Origin: Chitinophaga caseinilytica
GTDB lineage: Bacteria > Bacteroidota > Bacteroidia > Chitinophagales > Chitinophagaceae
Length of the DNA: 64,000 bases
Direction of reading: 5' to 3'
Assembly: GCF_038396765.1 (NCBI RefSeq)
Contig: NZ_CP150096.1
Span: forward strand, 2,835,001 to 2,899,000
Shown here: positions 26,623 to 33,998 of the stretch, in pieces
Position numbering within the stretch: position 1 is the first letter of the stretch
Layout of the letters: every line of letters starts with the position of its first letter
Notes under the pieces: generated by a model
Databases searched by the model: none
What the model was told of the DNA's origin: nothing
Seen by the model: the letters and a program-made list of their open reading frames with translations, nothing else
Made by a program: the position numbers and the translations under genes

Positions 26623-27090
26623 TTATATTTTTTTAGCCTGAATTTTTTCCAGTGCATCGAGAATCCCGTCTGCACCTGGATTAACAGCAGGGGGCGATAA
26701 AAAGTTCCAGCGGATGATGCCGTTGCCGTCGATCACGTACAATGCGCGATGGCATTGGCCTTCCTTATCGTCGTACGCCTCATACGCTTTGGCGACGGCT
26801 CCCTTCGGCTCAAAATCCGCCAGCAGCGGGAAGTGCAGGTTGCGCGCCTGGGTGTAGGCCTGGTGGCACCACTTGCTGTCTACCGAAACCCCTACGATCG
26901 CCGCGTTCTGCTTGCGGAACAACTGGAGCATTTCGTTGTAGAGCGACATCTGGTCGCCGCAAACCGGGCTCCAGTCTGCCGGGTAGAAAGCTACGATGAG
27001 GTTCTTACCCTGGAAGTCTTGCAGCGTATACTGCTGGTCGGGTGTTGAATACAAATTAAAATCCGGTGCCGGGGTGCCGATCGATAACAT
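26623..27090 (-). CDS. Peroxiredoxin (AhpC/TSA family)
   Basis: A 155-residue peroxiredoxin: IGTPAPDFNLYS, then the peroxidatic site AFYPADWSPVCGDQM (Cys at about residue 45, with Ser where Thr is commonest), and GVSVDSKWCHQAY, where a second Cys could serve as resolving residue. The conserved Arg is expected in the CHRALYVIDGNG region. The start MLSIGTPAPDF is chosen over a longer frame that runs into unrelated sequence. It is the first gene of the three-gene redox cluster on the minus strand. Confidence 0.9.
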   Translation of the reverse strand: MLSIGTPAPDFNLYSTPDQQYTLQDFQGKNLIVAFYPADWSPVCGDQMSLYNEMLQLFRKQNAAIVGVSVDSKWCHQAYTQARNLHFPLLADFEPKGAVAKAYEAYDDKEGQCHRALYVIDGNGIIRWNFLSPPAVNPGADGILDALEKIQAKKI

Positions 27091-27209
27091 ACCGCATGAT
27101 TTTTTGTGACAGGAAATCGGGTTTTTCAAATCCCAGCAAAGGTACGCCCAAAAAGCATACCGGTGTTTCCCGGATGGTGGGGCGCGATGTACATTCTCTC
27201 CGCCGGAAA

Positions 27210-29098
27210 CTACCATCCGATACCGTAATCCTCGCCGTGATTGCTGCTGCCGCCCCATATGGAACGATGCAGCGTATCGAAGAAAATAGCGTTGATGGGC
27301 CCGCTCGTGCGCGCCGCGAAACTGAGCGTATAGCCCATGTTTTCGAGCGCACGGCGCGTACTATCTGGCGTGGCGCTGGCAACGAGGATGCTCCCGGCCC
27401 TGGGAACCCTGTCTTTCACCGCCGTTCCACCCAGCGACAGCCACAACTGGTTGCTATTGACGTTCGCCGCTTCCGTGGCCTGCTGCACCGTCATCCCGAA
27501 TTCCACCACATTGAGGAAGAATTGCAACAGGTTCTGGTCTTGCGTATCGCCGCCCTGCACGGCGAAGGAAAGGAACGGTTTCCCGTCTTTCAAAGCCATG
27601 GAAGGCGTCAGCGTAACGCGCGGCCTTTTACCGGGAGCGATCACGTTGAATGGGTTCATGACCGAATCGAGGACGAAGCTTTGCGCGCGCTGGCTCATGC
27701 CTACGCCCGTGCGCCCGGCGATGCAGGCGGGCAGCCATCCGCCGCTGGGCGTGATGCTGACCACCCAGCCTTCCGCATCGGCGGCTTCCACGCTGGTGGT
27801 GCCGCGCCAGAGGCGGTCGTGGTACACGCTGTCCGATGGCTGGTAAGCGATGGCGTCGTGCTTCGGGACAAAATTCCCCGGCGGTTTTTGCTGCGTAGTG
27901 TCAGACAATGCGGGCCGGCGGTCGAGGAATCGTTTCCAGGGATTGTGTTCGTTCTGGAAAGGGTAGGGGTCTCCGGGCATGACGCTCGTTGCGTTCTGCC
28001 GCGGATCGATGGTGCCGGCGCGCTGGCGGGCGTAGGCTTTGCTGAGGAGCCCGCGGATGGGGGCTTCAGCGTTCCGTACGGATCGCCATAGTAGAAATCG
28101 CGGTCGGCGAAACTGAGGTTCATGGCCTGGTAGACGGTGTGGATGTATTGCGGGGAATTGTATCCCATCGCCTGGAGATCGAAGTTTTCGAGGATGTTGA
28201 GGGCTTGCAGCATCATGGGGCCCTGCGTCCATTCGCGGAGTTTGTAGACGTCAATGCCTTTGTAATTGACGTGGACGGGCTCTTCTTCGATCACTTTCCA
28301 GTTGGCGAGGTCCTGCATCGTGATGAGGCCTCCCTGTTCGCGGGCGCCCCGAACGAATTCCTGCGCAATATCTCCCTTGTAGAACCTGTTATATGCGGCC
28401 ATGATGGCTTCTTTCCGGGATTTTCCGGCACGCAGCGCGGCGGTTTCCGCGTCCACCATTTTCTGAAGGGTGGCCAGGAGGTCGGCCTGCACGAAGATCT
28501 CGCCCGCTTCCGGCGCTTCGCGGGGTTGGCCGGGATGGGTGAGGAAAACCTTTTCGCTGTAGGGCCATTGCTTGATCCACGATTTTCCGCGTTCGATGCT
28601 GTTGGCCGTTTGCGCTTCCATGGGGTATCCTGCGGCCATTTCCATGGCGGGGCGCAGCACTTCCTGAAGGCTTTTGGTGCCGTATTCGGACAACATATGG
28701 CAGATGCCGCCGGGTGTTCCCGGGGTTACGGCGGAAAGGGGGCCGTATTCCGGCGGGAAGGCGTAACCCTTCCCCTTGTAAAACGCTGCCGTAGCGCCGG
28801 TGGGCGCCACACCAAGGGCGTTGACGGCGATTACTTTCCCGGTTTTGGGATGATAAATGAGCGCCTGCGTTTCTCCGCCCCAGCTCAACACGTCCCACAT
28901 GGTGCAGGTGGCGGCCAGCATGGCGCAGGCAGCATCTACGGCATTGCCGCCCTGTTGGAAAAGCGCGGCGCCGGCGGTGGCGGCGAGGGGTTTGCCCGTA
29001 ATGGCCATCCAGTGGCGGCCGTGGAGCGGTGGCTTTTGGGTTTGCTGCGCCTTGCCGGTGGCGGCCAGCAGCAAAAGCAGGATCAGGAAACGTTGCAT
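27210..29098 (-). pseudogene. ggt: Gamma-glutamyltransferase, single-base frame break (probably an intact gene)
   Basis: Two overlapping frames together encode a 629-residue gamma-glutamyltranspeptidase if one base is restored. The N-terminal frame starts with a signal peptide (MQRFLILLLLLAATGKAQ) and carries GGNAVDAACAMLA and the large-subunit region to DRDFYYGDPYGT. The second frame continues as APIRGLLSKAYARQRAG, includes the autoprocessing and nucleophile Thr in RGTTSVEAADAEGW, and ends at 27210. The break lies near the G5 run at 28059-28063 (a missing G) or a few bases beyond it to 28071. The enzyme would hydrolyse glutathione or transfer its glutamyl group in the periplasm. Confidence 0.85.
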
Positions 29099-29202
29099 AT
29101 AGGCTAATTTAATCAAAGGGAAGGGAATATTCAGGATAAGTTGCGGGGGGATTTCATGAACGGGGTTCGTCATTTTACGCGTAATTGCTATCTTTTCTGT
29201 AT

Positions 29203-29210
29203 TAATTTTG
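29203..29210 (+). promoter_or_regulatory. -7 element (TAATTTTG) of the bpX operon
   Basis: TAATTTTG ends 7 bp before the ATG at 29218, so transcription would begin at or just before the start codon. A TTG at 29185-29187 lies 15 bp upstream, short for a -33 element. Confidence 0.45.
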
Positions 29211-29217
29211 CCGACCC

Positions 29218-29838
29218 ATGATGTTGACCGGCTTTATACAATCCCTTGCCTCCGATGGCGCCGTTACCGTTGCCGGTGAAATTACCCGTTTCGACCAGCC
29301 CGATTACGAAAGCGCCACCCGTCTGCTGGAAAACATGTACCAGTCAGACGCCGCCCACCAGTCCGGCGAAGTACCGGCATTCCATGCGCCGGCGGCACGC
29401 TGGGCAACGGAATTCCTCTATCGCGCCATACAATGCAATTTCCTCCGCCACCTGAAATCGGACGAAGTGCTGGACCTGTTGCCCGATTATGATGGGGACA
29501 TGACGCCGGAAGCCATTTACAGCGCCGACCTCGTGCTGCGCCAATTGCCCGGCCTCTTCCGCTTCACGCGCCACCTCGCGCCAGACGATGTGATGGTGCC
29601 CCGGCTAGGCGCCATCGCCGCCGCATGGCCGCTTTCTTCCGTGGGCGTTCCGGTGCCGGGTGTGCCGGATGCCGCCATGGTGATGGAGCATCCTGCGCTG
29701 CGCATGTTGTACATCGACCGCATCATCGAAAACAGGGATATCGCCCGGTGTGGGGACCCCTTCGTCCGGAGCGCCGTCCAGGCCGCGATCGGCGGGCACG
29801 AAGACGCTTACTGGCCCGGTTTTTCCCTTCAATCCTGA
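29218..29838 (+). CDS. Unrecognised first protein of the MoxR-vWA-bpX operon
   Basis: A 206-residue soluble protein with no family that I recognise from motifs. It is helical with a conserved-looking middle (HAPAARWATEFLYRAIQCNF) and a Pro/Val-rich end (SSVGVPVPGVPDAAMVMEHP). It lacks a signal peptide, Cys clusters or membrane segments. It sits 20 bp upstream of the MoxR gene and behind the operon's presumed promoter, so it is probably one of the small accessory 'bpX' domains that accompany these ternary systems; that is an inference from position. Confidence 0.65.
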   Translation: MMLTGFIQSLASDGAVTVAGEITRFDQPDYESATRLLENMYQSDAAHQSGEVPAFHAPAARWATEFLYRAIQCNFLRHLKSDEVLDLLPDYDGDMTPEAIYSADLVLRQLPGLFRFTRHLAPDDVMVPRLGAIAAAWPLSSVGVPVPGVPDAAMVMEHPALRMLYIDRIIENRDIARCGDPFVRSAVQAAIGGHEDAYWPGFSLQS

Positions 29839-29858
29839 TCATTCAACCCAATTCCTCC

Positions 29859-30989
29859 ATGGATAAAATCGCATCCCTCAATGCTGTATTACAGCACCTC
29901 AAACAAAAATTCGTCGGAAAAGACGATGTGATCGATCTGATGGGCATTTGCCTCGCGGGACGCGAAAACCTGTTTCTGCTTGGCCCTCCCGGAACGGCGA
30001 AAAGCGCCATCGTCCGTGAATTGTCGCGCCTGCTGCACGGCCCCTCGTTCGAATATCTCCTGACAAGATTTACGGAGCCCAACGAACTGTTCGGCCCGTT
30101 CGATATCCGCCGCCTCCGCGAAGGCGAGCTCGTCACCAACACCGCCGGCATGCTGCCCGAAGCTTCGCTCATTTTCCTCGACGAGCTCCTCAATGCCAAC
30201 AGCGCCATCCTCAATAGTCTGCTCATGGTGCTCAACGAAAGGGTGTTCCGCCGCGGCCGCGAAAACCGTGCCCTGCCGGCCCTCATGATCGTTGGTGCCA
30301 GCAATCACCTGCCCGAAGATGCGGCGTTGCAGGCGTTGTTCGACCGTTTCCTCCTGCGCGTGCATTGCGATTACGTGGAAGGATCGCGATTGAACGAAGT
30401 GCTCCAGGCCGGTTGGGAGCTGGAAAGCGGAGCCACCGGCGAAGCGCCCGTCATCACGGCGGAAGACGTGCTCCACATCCAGCAGATGCTGCCCCAAGTT
30501 GACCTTTCGCCCGTGCGCGATGCCTATATCAACCTCATCGTGAAAATGCGCAACGCCGGCATTCCGCTAAGCGACCGCCGCGCGGTGAAACTCCAGCGCC
30601 TGGTGGCCGCCAGTGCATTGCTCTGCCACCGCAAAGCGGCTCAGGTGTCTGACCTCTGGGTGCTGCGCTACGCCTGGGATACGGACGAGCAGCGCGAAAT
30701 ACTGGCGGGCATCGTAGACCAGCTGATCGGAAAGGAAAAGCTGGGAGCGGAAGCGCATCCCCGCGCCCTGTCGGCCGGCGTTCCCGATGCAGAGGCGCTG
30801 CACGCGGAAGTAATGCGGATGGACGACTTGTGGGCCAACCCGGAAACCACCGGCGCCGAGCGCGCCGTGATCCGCGACCGGTTGCGCCTGCTCAACGGCA
30901 GATGCGAATGGATCCGTAACCCCGAGCAGCAGGCGTTCGTTCGCCAGCCGATCGAGGCCCTGTGGCAGAAAATCCTGCAAACGGTATGA
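29859..30989 (+). CDS. MoxR/RavA-like AAA+ ATPase of the bpX ternary system
   Basis: A 376-residue AAA+ ATPase. Walker A is GPPGTAKS (42-49), FTEPNELFGPFDIRRLREG (71-89) is very close in style to RavA, Walker B is LIFLDEL (104-110), the LNSLLMVLNER helix follows, sensor 1 is VGASNH and the Arg finger is ALFDRFLLRV. The C-terminal helical lid ends near residue 300. ATG at 29859 is used because the upstream in-frame extension lies over the previous gene. The next gene starts within its stop codon (ATGA). Family members hexamerise and act on partner vWA proteins; here that would be the protein at 31692-33998. Confidence 0.92.
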   Translation: MDKIASLNAVLQHLKQKFVGKDDVIDLMGICLAGRENLFLLGPPGTAKSAIVRELSRLLHGPSFEYLLTRFTEPNELFGPFDIRRLREGELVTNTAGMLPEASLIFLDELLNANSAILNSLLMVLNERVFRRGRENRALPALMIVGASNHLPEDAALQALFDRFLLRVHCDYVEGSRLNEVLQAGWELESGATGEAPVITAEDVLHIQQMLPQVDLSPVRDAYINLIVKMRNAGIPLSDRRAVKLQRLVAASALLCHRKAAQVSDLWVLRYAWDTDEQREILAGIVDQLIGKEKLGAEAHPRALSAGVPDAEALHAEVMRMDDLWANPETTGAERAVIRDRLRLLNGRCEWIRNPEQQAFVRQPIEALWQKILQTV

Positions 30990-31699
30990 CCGGCATCGTG
31001 ATCGCGGTCCGGCCCTCCGATGCCGGCGGCCTTTCCTCATTCCGGAATTTCCCCGGCCTGGAAGCGGCGGAAGGCGAAGGCCTGCTGTGGTTCCGGGCGC
31101 CCATGGATTTCCCCTGGCGGAATGTGCCCTGCGAAGGTGCGTGGCGGGTAGACGCGGAACAACGGCTTATCCCGTTCGGGAAAACCGTGCCCGAAAAGCG
31201 CCTCCCGGAATTGACGTGGCGCCCCGTGGCGGAAGTGCTGCCGGTAAAACTGCCGGTGTCTGGGATGCCGGCGGGAAAAGTACGCGCGGTAGTGGTGCGG
31301 CCGGAGAAGACGGACGATGGCCCGGAACCCTCGTTCCTGCGGCTCCCATGGCAGGTCTGGAGGGATTATGCGCTGGGCGCGCCGAAAGTGCGCCTGCAAA
31401 ATTGGATGTTCGTGCGCACGGCGGAAAATGAAGCCCTCGTGCTGGGAGCGCCCGTTCCTCCCTTGCCTGGCCATGCCTATGTACTGCAGGAAGATGCGCT
31501 CCTCGTTCCCGAAGGTTGGCTGTTCCGGTCGGCATTCGAATTGGAACTGCTGCTGGAGGGATTAAAGTCCACCCAATCCGAACCTTCCATTTACCTTTTC
31601 GGGCAAGACGGTATGTGCGAACGCATCCCGGCAGCGATTTTTGTGCCGGCTACACGCCAGGCCGTGAGAGCGGCCGATCAAACCGCAACGCATGAATAA
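30986..31699 (+). CDS. Small bpX-type accessory protein of the ternary system
   Basis: A 237-residue protein starting at MTGIVIAVRPSDAGG, with its ATG overlapping the MoxR stop codon. It looks mostly beta-stranded, rich in Pro and Trp (LWFRAPMDFPWRNVPCEGAW, LPWQVWRDYALG), without catalytic motifs or signals. Its position and strand composition fit one of the bpX modules described for MoxR-vWA-beta-propeller systems; which numbered type cannot be decided by eye. Its end overlaps the next gene by 8 bp. Confidence 0.65.
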   Translation: MTGIVIAVRPSDAGGLSSFRNFPGLEAAEGEGLLWFRAPMDFPWRNVPCEGAWRVDAEQRLIPFGKTVPEKRLPELTWRPVAEVLPVKLPVSGMPAGKVRAVVVRPEKTDDGPEPSFLRLPWQVWRDYALGAPKVRLQNWMFVRTAENEALVLGAPVPPLPGHAYVLQEDALLVPEGWLFRSAFELELLLEGLKSTQSEPSIYLFGQDGMCERIPAAIFVPATRQAVRAADQTATHE

Positions 31700-33998
31700 A
31701 GCATTTTATCAGACTACGGCATATTTCCAGACATCGTCCGACTATTTCTGGCGATGGGCGGAGCAATACACCGTCATCGAAACGTGTTTCGGCAATACCA
31801 TCGTGTACAGGGAAGAGCTGGCCACATTCGTGGAAAACCTGCAGGATGAATTGCCACCGCTCGATGCCCTTTTGCTCGTTTTAATGGCATGCAAGGCGCA
31901 ACATTCGGATGCGGACCGAAAGCTGAAGGATAAAATAGCGGAATTGCTGGATGATAAGCTGGAGGAAGAGGTGCCCCACCTGGCCGAACGGCTCCTGGGA
32001 AACATCCGGCAACTGCCGCAGGAATGGAGGACGGGCAAAGGCAGGATGAAACTGCTGGAGCTGCTTTCGGAGGATAATTCCTGCACGGTATACGTAGAAA
32101 ACGTGGCGCCGATGCTCGATTTTCTACGGAAAGGAGGCATTCCGGCGGAAGTCAGCGATAACGGCGGCATGTGGCATCAGTTGCACGACAGCATTACGTT
32201 CCTGGCAGAAGCTTCGCGCGCATATCCGGACATGGAATCGCTGCTCCGTAAACTGGGATCGCCCGGTACCGCAATCCCTAAGCCCCTCCCCACCACATTT
32301 CCCGACGTGCTGGCAGAGCTCGAAGCCGATGAACAGCTGGCCGGCATCGCCAAACTGGCGAAGCTTCTCAAAGCTGTCATGCGCTTTCCTGCATTACCGG
32401 AAAACGGCGCCGACGATCAGTTCGGCGGCGTGTCAGACATCGGGAACCGCGGAGACCTGCACCGGCTGCTGACTTCAGAGCTCGCGCAAGACGACGATCT
32501 CCTGCTGGCGCGCCTCGCCAACAACGAAGCACTGTTTTTGAGAAAAGAAAACGTGCCGTCGCCGCCGAAATCGAATAAGCGGGTGGCGATAGACGTTACC
32601 CTGCGGATGTGGGGCACTAACCGACAGTTCGCAGTGGCCGCCGCACTCGCCTGGCTGCAGCATGAAGCAGATGCGGATGCATGGATGCTGTCGGGAAAGG
32701 AAGCAATCGACGCAGATCTTCAAACCGGTACCGGGGTTTTAGCAGCCATGCAGCACCTGGCCGGGGAAATGCATTGCGGGGATGCGCTCGCTTCCGCCGA
32801 CAAACAACTCCGCGATGTGGAATGCCTGTACATTTCCAGCGAAGAAAATTTCCTGTCACACGATTTCCAGTTCGCTTATGCCGGCATGCAACATCCGCCG
32901 GCGTTACTGGCGCTGATCGGCAAAAACGGCAGGATCAACGTGTACAGTAATTTTCGCAGACATCGCAAACTACTGTCGACCGCCACGTACGACCTGCAGG
33001 ATATCCTCTCGTTCAAAGAAACAGCTCCCCAGGGAAATTTATCCCTGCCTAAAATCTTCCAAAACAAGGAATGGCCGCTGCTGTTCCCCTGGCTCAACCG
33101 GGGTGGAGAAGGCGACAAGGATTACCTGACGAGCGACGGCCACGTGATCCGCGTCATGCGCGACCAGCGACTGGTTTGCGGAACGCAGCGAACACCGGCC
33201 AGAGAACTGCATGCCAATTTCCCGGAAGGAGAATGCGTCCCGGCCTACGATTCCCAGAGCAAACGGTTTGCCATGCTGGTGCTTTCGGCGAGGAACGAAG
33301 TGATGCACTTTGTGTTCGGTTTGGAAGACTTTACGCTCATCGATTATCATAAATTGAAAAGGGAAGATAATGTAAGCGTGGATTCCTGGAACGGGCGGTA
33401 TTACTTCACCGCTAAGGAAAAAACCTTTTCCATCAACGCATTCAATACTACAGAGCGCAAAATGGCCGGAATGCCCGCGAAGTATGGCAACGAACTGAAA
33501 CGCGATGTATTCGTTCACCGGAAATACGTCCGTACAAAGTACCAGGTATACGTGAAACCATCACAAATTTGTTGCATGAATACGGGTGCGTTGATGGTCG
33601 ACAATACGCAGTTGGTCCGCGTATATGAACATATGAAACTGAAGTCGCGGAATGTTTTGCAGGAACGGGGCTGGATAGCAAACGGCGCCATACGGAATGA
33701 AGAGAAAATCTATCCCGGCGGCAACCGGAAAGTATATCTCCGGCAGTTCAGATGGCGGAATGGAAGCCTTGCCTGGAGCGATTCCCGCGGGTTCCTGCAT
33801 TTCCGGAGCATCGATGGATCCATCCCCGAGATTACGATCGTTGCCGCTGCAAGTTGCCTGATCGCAGCGTGGACGTCCGACAACTGCGTTTGCGGGAATG
33901 ATGCGTTCATCGGGAAACGCAGCACAGCCACGAAGATTTCCGTCGAAAAATTCTGGACGGAATATTGGGAACCCTTTATCAAATCAGTCAATTCATGA
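31692..33998 (+). CDS. vWA-like/beta-propeller protein of the MoxR-vWA-bpX system
   Basis: A 768-residue protein. Residues 1-240 are helical. RGDLHRLLTSELAQDDDLLL (about 253-272) is the conserved lead-in of vWA proteins in these systems. The vWA-like core follows (about 296-440), beginning RVAIDVTLRMWGTNRQ, where a canonical MIDAS would read D-x-S-x-S; only D301 and T303 are kept, so metal binding is doubtful. The C-terminal half (about 480-768) is a succession of short beta strands with W/F-rich repeats (LEDFTLIDYH, FRWRNGSLAWSD, DSRGFLHFRSIDG) fitting a degenerate beta-propeller. It overlaps its neighbours at both ends and is probably the central adaptor for the MoxR ATPase. Confidence 0.8.
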   Translation: MNKAFYQTTAYFQTSSDYFWRWAEQYTVIETCFGNTIVYREELATFVENLQDELPPLDALLLVLMACKAQHSDADRKLKDKIAELLDDKLEEEVPHLAERLLGNIRQLPQEWRTGKGRMKLLELLSEDNSCTVYVENVAPMLDFLRKGGIPAEVSDNGGMWHQLHDSITFLAEASRAYPDMESLLRKLGSPGTAIPKPLPTTFPDVLAELEADEQLAGIAKLAKLLKAVMRFPALPENGADDQFGGVSDIGNRGDLHRLLTSELAQDDDLLLARLANNEALFLRKENVPSPPKSNKRVAIDVTLRMWGTNRQFAVAAALAWLQHEADADAWMLSGKEAIDADLQTGTGVLAAMQHLAGEMHCGDALASADKQLRDVECLYISSEENFLSHDFQFAYAGMQHPPALLALIGKNGRINVYSNFRRHRKLLSTATYDLQDILSFKETAPQGNLSLPKIFQNKEWPLLFPWLNRGGEGDKDYLTSDGHVIRVMRDQRLVCGTQRTPARELHANFPEGECVPAYDSQSKRFAMLVLSARNEVMHFVFGLEDFTLIDYHKLKREDNVSVDSWNGRYYFTAKEKTFSINAFNTTERKMAGMPAKYGNELKRDVFVHRKYVRTKYQVYVKPSQICCMNTGALMVDNTQLVRVYEHMKLKSRNVLQERGWIANGAIRNEEKIYPGGNRKVYLRQFRWRNGSLAWSDSRGFLHFRSIDGSIPEITIVAAASCLIAAWTSDNCVCGNDAFIGKRSTATKISVEKFWTEYWEPFIKSVNS

